Origin: Siphonodentalium dalli
Lineage: Eukaryota; Mollusca; Scaphopoda; Gadilida; Siphonodentaliidae
Direction: 5' to 3'
Assembly: GCA_032622095.1 (NCBI GenBank)
Contig: CP136062.1
Span: forward strand, 6,820,001-6,884,000
Length of the DNA: 64,000 bases
Positions 19,531-31,284 of the stretch are shown piece after piece (within the stretch, counting starts at the first letter, position 1; each line of letters starts with the position of its first letter). The position numbers were made by a program, and so were the translations under genes. The notes under the pieces were generated by a model, which saw nothing but the letters and a program-made list of their open reading frames with translations, did not search any database and was not told the DNA's origin.

Positions 19531-20507
19531 CGCACGCACACATGGACGTCGTTGAGCTAATACTGAATATGTGATGTGTCGCTTTTAATGAATTGGCAAT
19601 GACAGCAGTATGGAAACGGTCACTGCTGTGGAGTTACGATACATGCCGTTAGGTTATGATACACGGTCTACAGCCCTACAGGTATTAGCGGGTTGTCACA
19701 CCAGACGTTGAAGAAAATTATGATATATGTCCATGAGGATCTTTTTAAAGATTGGGTTTAAGTGTTGGCGCTGGGTATAGCTGTTAAAACATCCGTTAAA
19801 CCCGCCATAAACAGAATTAATATTATAAACAAACCTTGTTCTTATACCAATCATAAATACATGTATCACATTAATTTCAGCATGTTGTTATGTTAGTACT
19901 TTGTGTTACATTGTATGTAAGCAAACGTCATCTTATGTAAACAAACAGTACATCTACATGTATGTAAAGAGTATGCGATAAGCAAAACACTCAACACCGA
20001 GTAGACCCCCACTGCATATACATGTATATGAAATTTTGTTAGAAATACCACCGTTATTTCACGCCTTTAGATTAGGCTAATTTGGGGACATTTTGGGGGA
20101 CAGAGGTGATAGGTTTGAGTGAGGGGAGGGGGGTACCCCCTTGTGACTATTGGGGGTACTTTTTAAAGTAAACCTAAAATGGGGGCTGTCTGGTTGTTCT
20201 GAAGAATATGAAAGGTGAAAGGTGAAAGAAATGAACCAATGGCCCCCATATCATTTCCTGGCAACTTGGGCTTATATCAGCATTCAGCAAGTTATGTTAC
20301 ATGTACCCTTATATTTTCAAGTTTTGTAGGTCACAATTTATTGAATATTGGGAATATTGGATCATTTGACATCAACAAAGCCATTTTATAGATGTACGGT
20401 GCTTGAAAGTTCACCAAGCAGTTCACCAACACACTGATCATGGGTATTTCCAATTAAAATTTAATTTAATCCAAGTTAAATCGCATAATCAAAGTAATTA
20501 ATGGCTG
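19531..20507. other. No recognised feature
   Basis: No convincing ORF. A G-rich patch (20085-20170, GAGGGGAGGGGGGTACCCCC) is the only compositional anomaly. Confidence 0.4.
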
Positions 20508-20660
20508 AACATCACCAACTTCAACTGTGGAATCTGACCCAACGCCTCCCATACAGAGAGGCCTAAGCTGAATGAGGTTCCCAGAGGGTGAAGTTGGTGA
20601 TGCTAGCCCTCTGGGGACCTCATTCCGCAAATGTCAGCCACACTAAATTCAGGCTTGGGG
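20508..20660. repeat. Palindromic repeat, family shared with 59229-59388
   Basis: CATCACCAACTTCA and TGAAGTTGGTGATG form an inverted pair (about 20511 and 20591), and the right part CCCTCTGGGGACCTCATTC, AAATGTCAGCCACACTA matches the arms of the palindrome at 59229-59388. Confidence 0.65.
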
Positions 20661-21343
20661 ACCGCCCACCTCTAGTTCTATTGAGAATCATATATTAACC
20701 CTTCATTTACTAAATGCTTATTGACAAGTAGATGTTGTGGGAAGTGTTCAGATAAAGTCGTTTGTTGAACTTTTCTGAACATTTCCAACCAATTAATAGA
20801 TATCCTTCTACACATGTACGTGTATGTATTATCTGTTAGTCTGTTGTCATCTGCTTGCATTTCCTGAACACCCCCTCTGAATGAATAATAGATCATTCAA
20901 ATAAATTCTTTTTTACTTGGTGGGAGAATCCATTTAGTAAAGAAAGGGTTATATCAAATTTTCGCTACGATAAGGCAGCAATGATTCATAGCCCCTACAA
21001 TTCAGTGGAATCATGAATTTATTTACAACATACCGCATTACCGGTATAGCCATTTAATAAGCTAAATCTCCGATTTTGGTGTTGAATGGGTCACCATGAA
21101 TCACTCTCAACCTAATCAATCACCACGGTGTTTTGCTTATCGCTCACTATTTACATGCTGTATATATACAAACGCTCCGCTCACACAAAGTGTTTTGCGG
21201 AAAATAACGCATTCTTAATATGATCATTATTCTACATGTATACTATTAGGATATTATTGAGGAAACTTTCATAATTTGGTAACTGTTATTTCTAAATTAT
21301 TACTTATTACATGTACATATGTACATGTACACATACATGTATA

Positions 21344-21953
21344 CCGGCAGACTTTCATTTTTAGAAAATGTAGGCGCGCAGAGTCCCGCTCGCTGGGTTT
21401 TGGCCAGGCGCGCGGTTTCTATCAAGATAAAATAAACAGCGGAAATACATTCATAAATACCACGTAAATTGAATTTGTTTACTCACGATTGATGTCCAGT
21501 GAATCTCTTTGATGGTTTAACACTGCTTAATCCACTATCCATAAGCACAAGTGAATGTTACACACTATGTTTTATATTCTACATGCTCCTATATTAAATG
21601 TAATTCATAATAATTAATAAGGAATCAATTTAATACTCAGATTCCAAGCTGACAGAATAAATATCAACATCTCCCGGCCACGTGGTCTCGATTTGATTTT
21701 CGAGGAATTTATGTGACGTCATAAGCCATACCGGTACATATAAATGTATTTTTAGCTTCGAATCATTCAGTCTCAGACAGATAGTGCATTTGACACGCAC
21801 ATCGTGTGACCTCGTCTGGGTAGACACTGATAATAGCGTTCGCTCTCTGTATTTTGCCTAGGTGCGCAATCGATCGCTCGCTGGTTTTCAGTTTTACCCG
21901 TGCGATGGTGCGCAAGAGCGATCGCGCGCCTCAAAAATGAAAGTCTGTACCGG
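21344..21953. mobile_element. Non-autonomous DNA element (MITE-like) with TA flanks
   Basis: About 610 bp, ends CCGG(TA)CAGACTTTCATTTTT as inverted repeats, both flanked by TA. Just inside each end is a GGCGCGC-rich block, and GC-rich CGATCGCTCGCTGG sequence near 21870-21900 parallels CCCGCTCGCTGGG near 21385. TA duplication suggests Tc1/mariner-type mobilisation. No transposase ORF inside. Confidence 0.5.
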
Positions 21954-22032
21954 TACACTTAGCTGATGTGCCTGACTTCATCCGGGCTCTTTAGGGAACA
22001 ACGTTGACAACCGGTATACATGTACAATGTAT

Positions 22033-22285
22033 GAGTATATATCGAGGTCGCAGTCAAGGACACAGTCGCATATGACATTGGACCCACCCATATAGTTCCC
22101 GGGATCAAAGTAGGCTTTTGGTACATTAATACCAAATTTTAGTCCGATCAGTCGTGCAGTTTTCAAGTCTATAACACACAGAGACAGAAATTCTATGTAC
22201 CTACATGTATATGAGCGAGGTCATGGTCAAGGACATGGTCACTCATGAAATTGGACCCGCCCATTTCCGGGATCAAAGTAGACAT
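22033..22285. repeat. Two diverged direct copies, about 170 bp apart
   Basis: CGAGGTC(G/A)(C/T)(A/G)GTCAAGGACA with ATTGGACCC(A/G)CCCAT and GGGATCAAAGTAG occur at about 22043 and 22207. Probably fragments of a dispersed element. Confidence 0.6.
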
Positions 22286-22329
22286 ACAATACATGTACCC
22301 CGCTGGACAAAACAAGTATCCATTGGCAC

Positions 22330-23400
22330 CGCAGTGTATTTGCTGTTCGGCTGCGGTGTCAGAGTTTGTAACTGCAGTTGAGCACCGCAGCCGAACGGCA
22401 AGTACATTGCGGCCAAACGGCAAGTTCACTGCGGCCGAAAGGCAACTACCCTCACGGTCGAATGGCATGTACACCGTAGTTAGATTTCTGGTTTGTATTG
22501 TCTTTTTTCAGTTTGATGAAAGTACACCGTGGCAAATACACCATGCCGAATGGCAATTACATCACGACCCAACTGGTAGCCGGGGCGCCGCGGTGTAGTT
22601 GCATGTCAGCTGCGGTGGCAATGCTAACCGCACCGCAGTTAAGTGGCCCCACACACAGACAGAATTTCCGAAAAACAACCGATGAACAAATGACCGATGA
22701 TGAAAAACAACTAACGAAAAAACACACCGGCTGACGAATGGTGGCAAATGACAGATAAATGGCGAGGATGACAATGGCAACAAACAACAACGAAGAAAAA
22801 TACCGACTGATGACAAAAAATGACTGATGACGAAAAACAAATGGCCAACGACTAACACGATGTCGAACAATCGATGACGAAAAATTACTGATGACGAAAA
22901 ACAAACAGCCAAAGATGAACACGATGTTGAATGATCGATGACGAAAAATGTCTTGATGACAAACACATCGACCCAGGCCTGCAGGTTTCAAAATTATGTG
23001 TAACCTACAGTACATGTATTTTTTTTTCGCCTGGTTTGTGCTTAGGTAATCCTAGTCCAAATCTACGGGATATAATGTACCCTGCTGGACAAAACAAGTT
23101 TCCAGTTGACCACGGTGCAGTTAGCATTAATTGCCACTGCGGCCGAAATGCACTACATTGTACACCGCGGCTCCACTGGCTAACTACATTTGGGCTGCGG
23201 TGTACTTGCCACAAAAACCACGACTGATCACAAATGAACAAAGGATGAAAACAAACGACCAACAATAAACATGACGACAAACTACCAAGGACGAAAAACG
23301 ACAGACGACAACCAAACACGAATGACGACAAACACACTGACTGTGACACTGATGACCAACGAATGACCACGACAAATTGTCAAATGATCAAAAATGATTA
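22330..23400. repeat. Degenerate low-complexity region with GACGAAAAAC and CCGAANGGCAA words
   Basis: Two short motifs alternate: CGAATGGCAA/CGGCCGAAAGGCAA (22330-22640, 23090-23200) and GATGACGAAAAACAA (22660-22970, 23215-23400). Long overlapping frames on both strands here reflect the repeats, not genes. Confidence 0.6.
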
Positions 23401-23807
23401 AATGAAATAATAATCAAAATTTAATTTTTAATTTAAAGCAAACAGACCTACCTTTAACAAAATCTTGGATTTGGAGAAAATTGCCTCCAGGAGCACGCAT
23501 TGTGCTGTTGTGTTCACAACTCCACAAGAATCCTCATCAGATATCAATTCCTTGAACTTAAGTTGAAGTTGAAGATGGTAACTAGGAAACATACTACAAT
23601 TTTAGTATCACAATTTACACGTAACACAGAATTCGTTCTTTCATTTTTTTTATCTTTCTTTGAACTTCGAACTTTTTGGTTGATTGAATGATTCTGGAAT
23701 CTTGATCATTGTTGTCTGTAACAGTTTACAGTGAAGCCTAACGCAGTAACTGTCGATTGTCACGAAATCAAGCGATTAATTCATCTACGTACACTCGTAC
23801 ATTTGGG

Positions 23808-24305
23808 AAAATTGTTTGCCATGAAGCGAAGGTGAAGGCCTTATCGGTCTATGGGATATACGGAAGTAATTTCCGATCAAGTAACTGCCGTAAGCCGGAT
23901 GACACTGACAGGACGGTCGCTTGACGGGGGGGGGGGTAATTAATTATTATGCTAATGATATACCAATGATTTTTATCAGATGAAAAGGCTGTAATTAATC
24001 CTCAGAAAGAACTGAATAGGCTAAACTTGAAAGTCGGGTACATTCTAGAATCTGGGAATGAATTTGATCAGTTGTTGTTGTTGTCTGCATATTCCTCCGT
24101 TATATCGGAGCACCCTGTAGTTTCTGCTGGATTCTGCGCAGTCACCACCCGGAAGTCACGTGCTAAATTCACAAATAAACGTACCCGGTAATTTCTCTCA
24201 TGGTATATAGAAATATATAAAAATTATATAACAATTATATAAAAATTATATGACGTCATAATTCACATGCATTTAGGTATAAACACCCACTGGGGTGGTT
24301 GCTAA
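23808..24305 (+). repeat. Dispersed repeat, copy 1 (inverted copy at 44037-44510)
   Basis: About 490 bp, beginning AAATTGTTTGCCATGAAGCG and ending near GTGGTTGCTAATAG. Matches 44037-44510 in reverse complement at high identity, apart from a G-run near 23926. Both copies share a short frame containing LLLLSAYSSVISEHPVVSAG, interrupted in this copy by a stop near 24190. Confidence 0.88.
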
Positions 24306-24379
24306 TAGTACCATTCTAGCATAATATATGTGTACATGATGTATGGGAAATATTAAAGGACAAAAGAATAGTTACAATA

Positions 24380-24895
24380 CAATTAGAACTTTTTTTTTAA
24401 TTAATCGCAAGAAGAGCTAATTGCGCTTAAGCACAATAAGGGAATCTCTATTGTGATTAAGCGCAATAAGGATATATTTAACTGTGCTTACGCGCAATAA
24501 TGGAATTTACAAATTGCGCTTATATAATAAAACCCAATAAGGAATCTCTTAATAAGGAATATATTATATATAGAAAATAAACTCCCTATAATTCAGGTGG
24601 TGTAGTCCATCTCCATGTTACAATGGGTGGAACAAATATAGGATTATTCTACTATTTGCACAAGGGTGATCTAATGAGAGAGATATTAATTGCGCTTAAG
24701 TGCAATATTGATGTAATTTCGCTTACGTGTAATAAGGAATGTCTTATTACACTTAAGCGCAATAAGAATATTCCTTATTGCACAGGAATATCACATTGTG
24801 CTTAAGAGCAATAAGATATCTCTAACTGCGCTTAAGCACAATAACTGAAGGAATATTCTTATTGGGCTTGAGCTCAATTAGAGATTCCTTAAGTT
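24380..24895. repeat. Palindromic minisatellite (TTGCGCTTAAGCGCAA family)
   Basis: Variants of ATTGCGCTTAAGCGCAATAA separated by GGAATATTCTTA-like spacers recur about every 30-45 bases. Each unit is itself self-complementary, so the array can form many small hairpins. Confidence 0.85.
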
Positions 24896-24967
24896 ATTGC
24901 AGTTCATCGAAATTGTCTATTAAATGTCAAGTTGGTTTCCCATAGAGATCATCAACGATGTCTATGC

Positions 24968-25336
24968 TATGGAATCCTATTAGGGCCACTTGCTAATGGC
25001 GCTTTCGGCGCACTTTTTGTCGCTTTCGGCGCTTTCGGCGCGCGCCGAAACATACCCTAATGGCGCACTTTTTGTCGCTTCCGGCGCGCGCCATTAGGGA
25101 GTGGACCTAATAGTATGCCTAATGGCGCTTTCGGCGCGCGCCGAAACATGCGCTAATATCTCCGAAAGCGCCGAAAGCGACAAAAAGTGCGCCGAAAGCG
25201 ACAAATAGTGCGCCGTAACGGTGCATAGTTTGTCGCTTTCGGCGCGTTACTAATGGCGCACGTTTTGTCGCTTTCGGCGCTTTCGGTGCATCGCGCCGAA
25301 AGCGCCATTAGCAAGTGGTCCTAATAGGATTCCATA
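24968..25336. mobile_element. Foldback element with GGCGCTTTCGGCGC core
   Basis: Inverted ends of about 45 bp (TATGGAATCCTATTAGGRCC then ACTTGCTAATGGCGC) at 24968-25014 and 25287-25336. The centre consists of repeated GCGCTTTCGGCGC, GCGCGCCGAAA and TTTTTGTCGCTTTCGG blocks in both orientations. It is strikingly CpG-rich within AT-rich DNA. No ORF. Confidence 0.8.
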
Positions 25337-25589
25337 CTATGGGCAAGGAACCTACGCCAGTCTTCTCTGTTGGGATTCCAATTGTTGGCTTATTAAATAT
25401 GCACATATGCTTAAGATACAGTCGTGCGCGAAGCGCGCTCCCGTAGGTCGGGTTTTGGATCCCAGTGAATTAAAATATCATTGAAAGAATCGGTCCCCCC
25501 CCCCATCCAATAAACATCCATATATTGAATATACATGTTTTTGGAGCAGAATTAGATAGTCCATATTGGACGCCATCATGGAATTTAAT

Positions 25590-25925
25590 TTTTTTATTTA
25601 ATTTTCACACATAATTAGTAGTTATGTGGATGGCGTTATCATTAAACATCACACCCGTATATTGATTAGGTGGATAGAGTTATCATTAAACCTCACATCC
25701 TTATATTGGTTACAGTAATGCCCAAAGTAATTGACCACTTAACCACAGCAGAATTATTGGTAATTTTTCAGGATTTAAAATCCTGAAAAATTACCCATAA
25801 TTCTGCTGTGGTTAAGTGGTCAATTACTTTGGACATTACTGTATGTGGATGGAGTTGTCATTACACCTCACATCCTTATATTGGTTAGGTTATGTAGATG
25901 TGAGTTATCATTAAACCTCACATCA
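25590..25925. repeat. About 50-bp minisatellite, 4-5 copies, interrupted by a MITE
   Basis: Unit GTTATCATTAAACCTCACATC plus CTTATATTGGTTAGGTGGAT repeats on both sides of the palindromic element at 25713-25841. Confidence 0.85.
25713..25841. mobile_element. Palindromic 129-bp MITE with TA duplication
   Basis: The whole element is a near-perfect palindrome: 64-bp arms starting CAGTAATGYCCAAAGTAATT differ at about two positions. It is flanked by TA (25711-25712 and 25842-25843) and sits within a minisatellite unit whose uninterrupted versions have a single TA there. CAG ends and TA target are typical of Tc1/mariner-related MITEs. A longer relative is at 54690-54877. Confidence 0.88.
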
Positions 25926-26129
25926 GTGTGTTGGGGATTTTGGACCTTGACTTGGGATCTTCGGTTTTTAACGCAACAAATGCGAGTACACATTATACAC
26001 AAGTTTCTTGGATAAGATGAGTTTGAAGCCTTCTTACATTTCGAAATGTTGTCAGTTTTGTATCGTCTGCAGCAGAACTCGGCATGTTGAAGCAAAAGTT
26101 ACAAGAGATAAAATATGTACGTAACGAGA

Positions 26130-26930
26130 CTATAATACAAATGAAAAAATAAATTGAGGGAGGAGTGGGCGATACAGGGAACTAAGGGTTGAACCGATAT
26201 AAATTTGTAGAGCGATAACGACCAATGTTGACATATCATGCATCTCAACTCTACAAGGCTATAAAATGGGGGGGGGGGGGTGTGTCATAATCTTAGTTAT
26301 CTCTATATAGTGCCAGAATAGTCATTTATGGACTTCTATAGTGGTACAATGTAAATTGGAATCAAATGATAAAAATATGTATGTAACACAACTACGGTAT
26401 ACGGATGAAAATAACAATAATAATTTAGGCCGGGATTAGATGTTGGGTTGGTTAAATAGAGAAAAAGGGGAACGATGAACTGACATAAATTAGTAGAGCG
26501 ATAGCGATCAATGTTGCCATGTGATGCATCGCGACTGTACTGCATCGGCAATGATATAAAATTGGGGGGGGACTGAAATTATCTCTATCTCTATAGATGG
26601 CACCAGGATTAAATAGAAAGGAATAGCAATTGATATACGTATACCGTATACTATAGTAACACCATAGACATATAAGTACAAGTATCACATGATAAAATAT
26701 TAAGTAACTTGACTATAGCGATGAAAAAAAAAATTGGACCGGGATTAGAGGTTCGGATGGTTATATGTGGATAATTGGATATGGAATTCATACCGATGAG
26801 ACGATAAAAATTAGTGGAGCGATAAAGACCAATGTTGACACTTAGTCAGGCGGTTGATACGATAGACCGAAATAAATTTGTCGGGTGATAATGACCAATG
26901 TTGACGTATAAAGTAACGCGACTGTACTGT
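26130..26930. repeat. Tandem repeat, about 285-320-bp unit, 2.5 copies
   Basis: TAGAGCGATAACGACCAATGTTG-type sequence occurs at about 26206, 26491, 26814 and 26885, with a shared upstream TAGGCCGGGATTAGA block and G-run downstream. ORFs on the minus strand here are not conserved between units. Confidence 0.75.
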
Positions 26931-27019
26931 CGCACAATTATCAGGTAGAACCTGTCAAATATGGACTCTGGTGGCACATATGGAACAGCTCAGAAAACAT
27001 TCGCAGGGCCCTAAAATTT

Positions 27020-27540
27020 ATTTAACATGGGATCAGCCATTAAAATTGATTTATGTCGATAAAATTCTTATTTTTCAAAATTTTAAGCTGAAACTTTGTG
27101 TGTCTGTGTGGAATACTTATATATTCCTAAAATGACAGGGTACAGCATGTAATTATTTTTTAGATGGAAGAAATTAATTTTTTTTGATGATAAATTTTAA
27201 CATGGGATTTGCTATTCAAATCGATTTATGTCGATAAAACTCTTATTTTTCAAAATATTTAGCTGAGACTTGGTGTGTCTGTTTGGAATACTTATATATT
27301 CCTAAAATGACAGGGTACAGCACGTAATTATTTTTTAGATGGAAGAAATTATTTTTTTTCGATGATAAATTTTAACACGGGATTTTCCCATTCAAATCGA
27401 TTTATGTCGATAAAACTGTTATTTTTCAAAATTTTAAGCTGAAACTGAGGTATGTCTGCGTGGAATACTTATATATTCCTAAAATGACAGGGTCCAGCAC
27501 GTAATTATCTTTTAGATGGAAGAAATTGATTTGTTTCCAT
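27020..27540. repeat. Tandem repeat, about 173-bp unit, 3 copies
   Basis: TTTAACATGGGAT, ATTTATGTCGATAAAA, TTCAAAATTTTAAGCTGA and CTTATATATTCCTAAAATGA recur at about 27024, 27197 and 27371 with few differences. Confidence 0.9.
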
Positions 27541-30340
27541 GATAAAAATCGAGCGTGTACTGTGCCGCGCCCGCAGGCAGTGTGCAGGTGTGCGCTCAAA
27601 ATGTAAACAACTTTCTCAAGTGTCGTTTTGGTCAACATATCGCTTTCTCGACGGGGAGATCTGATCCGAATAATAGCTAAGATGTATTTAGATAGAATTA
27701 TTGAAAGAATTTGACCGATTATTGTGCAGTTTGAGAGAATCGAGTGGAGAAAACGTTTAGTCAAACACGCGAATTCTGCCAATTACAGTTGCAGACGAGC
27801 GCTGTCAGAATCAGATATTGACAACAAAATTAATGCAGGCCTGAAACTCACCTTTTTGGGAGGTAAATCCCACTTATTAGATATAAAAACAATCCTTCCA
27901 AAGCACATTCCACAAGTTTTTGAATATCTTAGAACACAGTAACAGTCAAAATGAATGAATTTAAATCACGATTCCGAGACGAAGCGAGACATGTACTGTG
28001 TACGATTTTTGACTCACTTGTTTTCGATGACGTCATTTGCGTTGCCCCACAACCTTAACCCTTTCCAATTCCAGCGGCATTTCAATTGGTTGAAATTAAA
28101 ATTTTCTCAAGTTCCAGCTCAACCTGAATCTAGTTACCCAATTGGTAGAAATACGTTAGCAGTAATTCTTAGTTTAATGAGTTATAACTCTAATTTTATT
28201 GACGATATGAGCTCAACAGCATAATATGAAACAGTTTATGGCGGTGTTATCCAAACGTGTGCTTTGATAATGATTATAATTTTATTTTGCGATCAAACGT
28301 CAGTGCAGCTCAGCAGAAACGCATAGACACTAGTTCAGTTCAGCAGAAACGCATGAGTCCTACGATTATAGTACACCCACTGGACGCGCTTCGCGCGTCG
28401 GTCAGTGGGTGAATAAATAAATAGATTAATTAAACATTGGAGATATAAATGTAATACATTAAATAAATTACGGGAATTACAACCCTCTCAAAGTTTAAAG
28501 CAGTGTAAACACAGCGAGCATTTGAATAAATAATATGCCTTATATGGTGCTGCATTTCTTCCACATTAAATTTGGTGGACTTCCGCGAAATTAAGATATA
28601 TACTAAGCGAACAGAGCAATATACTGCTCTTGTTAAGCATACACAAAATCAAACAAAATTTGTATAAATTTTGATACTTAAGTTTGAAAAGTCCCACAAA
28701 AACGGAAGAACTATATTTCTAAACTGTGTGATTCGGTTATCCGATTATTTTATCAGCACAAAAGTCAAAATGCACATGGATGAAACTCACACGCATGGCA
28801 AGTCAGACACAAGAGTTATAATTTGCTCCAATTTTGACAAGTTGCTTGCGAAAATTGTCAACAAAACTACCGTTCTGATCCTCCATTATGTCATTAAGTT
28901 AGTGCGGGAATTGTTCTCAAAGCACATATGAAACTGGACCTTTGGGCGATCGGTTTTCGCCATTTTGTTCGGCAAACCCCGCGCTATATATAGAAACGGA
29001 AACTAGAATACCCAGAACAAACAGCGGATTATGCCGAAGTTATTCGGACCACTTCGGCTTCAATTTAAAGCGTAAACAAACAGAGAAAAAAGGCGATGTT
29101 TGTGGCAATCAGCCGGAATATTCTATGTGTAATTTAACATTAAAGTTAGATTATTATACACCATTATGACCATAAGATGTCACCCTTTCCGATGTATATA
29201 GCATAACGAATTGATTTGCTAGGTAACTCTCGTAAAATACACCACAAAGTCATGTTATAAGAAGCCTATGCAGGCGGGCTTGGAGTAAAATCCAGCATCT
29301 CCATCCCAATATCTTAGCTGGTTTTAGTACGAGAAGACTTGGACTGCATGTAGACTGATTTTCTTTGTCACCTGTCGATTTCTAAATTAAAAAATCAGTC
29401 ACATTATTAAATAAATAAATGTATTTGGTTATGTTCTATGAAATGTATTTGGTTATGTTCTAAGAAATGTGTATGCCAGTTGTTCAGACAGTTCACAGAC
29501 CAAGCTGCATACTTACATCTTAATGTACATTGAACTATCATGCCTGATATCCAGATCTAGATTACATATATTTAAAACTGATAACATTGATACCAGAGGT
29601 TATTATTAACGGAACTGAATATAAATTTCCAATATGATGACGTGCTACATAAATGCGCATGGCATCAACACAGGGTCGTCAAACAGAGTGTAATTGAAAG
29701 GGCGCATGCAACTGATTGACACTTTCTATATTGGGCACGAGACATGTATTTCATATTTGTCGGAGTTATCGAGCAAGACGGAAACAAATCAGAGATAATT
29801 GACAGGAAAAAGGGCCCTAACTGAGGCCAAAACAAATATCGACAAGGCCATTAAACACTATTGAAAAAAGCCGTAATTGTCAAACTCTATACAAAACTTC
29901 ATTCAGAGTTGGTAACCTAATGGTGGGATATCTCGACGGCAGGACATACACAAACCTGATTGCCATATAAACAAAGGAAAATCTACAGAATCGTCATCGC
30001 CATGTGCCCTTATTTTTAAAAGCACGCATGACGGTGAACCTCCATTCAGATCCAATAACCCATAGCTGATATATATACATGGATATAAAGTAAAGTGTCA
30101 CTGTAGCTCAACTTCGGGAGGCGTTCATTTGATGCCAAGTGATCAAGCTGAAAGAAATAAACAAGTTGCAGTAAAAAGCTGTGGATGAAATTATTTTCAT
30201 TCCAAACATTTCTCCATTAAATGTGGGCAGCAAGGTGTGCCGATGGATTGACACGTGAAATAAAGATGGCGGTCATGTTTTCAATAAAATTTGAAAAAAT
30301 TGGATAGGTGCCATCTAGATTCTAAACAAGCCTATAAAAT
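27541..30340. other. No gene supported
   Basis: Short frames at 27724-27942 (72 codons), 27955-28224, 28671-28931 and 28942-29169 lack domains, good starts or splice context. A 36-bp hairpin (CCCACTGGACGCGCTTCGCG arm, 28375-28410) and the inverted partner of 15945-15998 (29290-29343) are present. Confidence 0.4.
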
Positions 30341-30579
30341 TTCAAAACATTTCTGCAGGGTGTGAGTAGTATTGGCGGGCCCATGGGCCAGAGTGCCCGC
30401 CCCCAGATCCCAATGCGCATGTCCGATGGGGGCGAGCACTCTGGCCCAAGGGCCAGAGGGTCATCGAGCGAGGGGGGTGGGACCAGAGTGACCCGCCCAG
30501 GGTCGGTCCAGAGGTTATGTTATATTCCAAAGAGTAAGTTGAGCGCTTCGAAGTGTTTTGTTTGACAGAAAAGAGCACA

Positions 30580-30705
30580 ATTTACCAATGTATCGATTTT
30601 TTTCTCGGATTCTAATGCCAGTGTGGTAAGCGAAGGGCGCTCCCCTTCGATGTACACATTGAACTTAGAATAATACCGAGATAAAATAGATGTGTTGGTA
30701 AATTA
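30580..30705. repeat. Nested inverted repeat
   Basis: AATTTACCAA...CTCGG.TTCTAA at 30581-30620 pairs with 30665-30705; the centre holds CGAAGGGCGCTCCCCTTCG. A separate 10-bp-arm hairpin GTCTTCGAAT/ATTCGAAGAC is at 30743-30764. Confidence 0.65.
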
Positions 30706-30811
30706 TGCTACTTTACCAGTGCATATTTTAACAAAAGCGAAAGTCTTCGAATAAATTCGAAGACGCTAGCGCTGTGAAAATGTGCATGTAAGAGCCATCT
30801 GATAGCAGGTT

Positions 30812-30838
30812 TTGGGTGGCCCTGAAAAGGGCCGTTTT
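30812..30838 (-). terminator. Histone-type mRNA 3' stem-loop
   Basis: Minus strand reads AAAACGGCCCTTTTCAGGGC followed by CACCCA: a 6-bp stem, 4-base loop and ACCCA flank that match the metazoan replication-dependent histone 3' consensus at every constrained stem-loop position. The stop of the 145-codon ORF (30847-30849) is 13 bases before the stem. No histone coding sequence is next to it. I did not find a clear purine-rich downstream element. Confidence 0.7.
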
Positions 30839-30846
30839 ACGTTAGG

Positions 30847-31284
30847 TCACAAGAAAAGTGGATAAGGGGTCTTTAGGAACTCAAATCCATCCTCTTGATC
30901 CAACTCCCGAAACAAAAGCGAACCCTCGATGAGAGGTGGAAATATACCTTGCGGTATACTCACACCCTTCAATGGAGGTACGTCTAATCTGTACTCCGGA
31001 TCCTTCTTCTGTCTCCAAAACACGAGCTTTCTCTGCAGAAGGGTTGCCGCCACCGTAAGCAAGACACCTGTTGTCCCAAGCCATTCGATGTTCTCTGTCT
31101 CCTGTCCACTGAACAGTGTAGGATTGCGAGCCCAAGTTGCATTGACAAAAGTGAATAGTTCAAAGAACTTTTCAACTGTACCATACACTGCACAGGAAAG
31201 GATCTCCCACACCACAATGTCCATCGGGGCCCATACACGGATGGCTCTGACATAAGATCCGAGATCAGTTTTAGGGTATTCCAT
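30847..31284 (-). CDS. Unrecognised 145-codon ORF at the end of the Polinton segment
   Basis: Intact from ATG 31284 to TGA 30847-30849. Aromatic and hydrophobic N-terminal half (WAPMDIVVWEILSCAVYGTV), a second hydrophobic stretch near residues 70-88 (WLGTTGVLLTVAATLLQ), and a proline-rich C-terminus. It may be a membrane protein. I cannot assign a family. It is oriented as the capsid genes, and the DNA upstream of the ATG holds an AT-rich TATAACAAAAC word about 30-40 bases away. Its stop is followed by a histone-type stem-loop. It may be a Polinton accessory gene or a host or other viral gene next to the remnant. Confidence 0.45.
   Translation of the reverse strand: MEYPKTDLGSYVRAIRVWAPMDIVVWEILSCAVYGTVEKFFELFTFVNATWARNPTLFSGQETENIEWLGTTGVLLTVAATLLQRKLVFWRQKKDPEYRLDVPPLKGVSIPQGIFPPLIEGSLLFRELDQEDGFEFLKTPYPLFL

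Noticed and set aside
22193-23375. Several overlapping ORFs of 60-152 codons on both strands
   Set aside because: Lie in degenerate GACGAAAAAC repeats; low-complexity products rich in Ser/Val/Phe; no domain.
27724-28224. Two adjacent plus-strand ORFs of 72 and 89 codons
   Set aside because: Protein-like in places, but no recognisable family, promoter or splice sites; left as unsupported.
30362-30578. GC-rich ORFs on both strands near GGGCCAGAGTG repeats
   Set aside because: Frames arise from a short G/C-rich repeated motif; no domain and no gene context.
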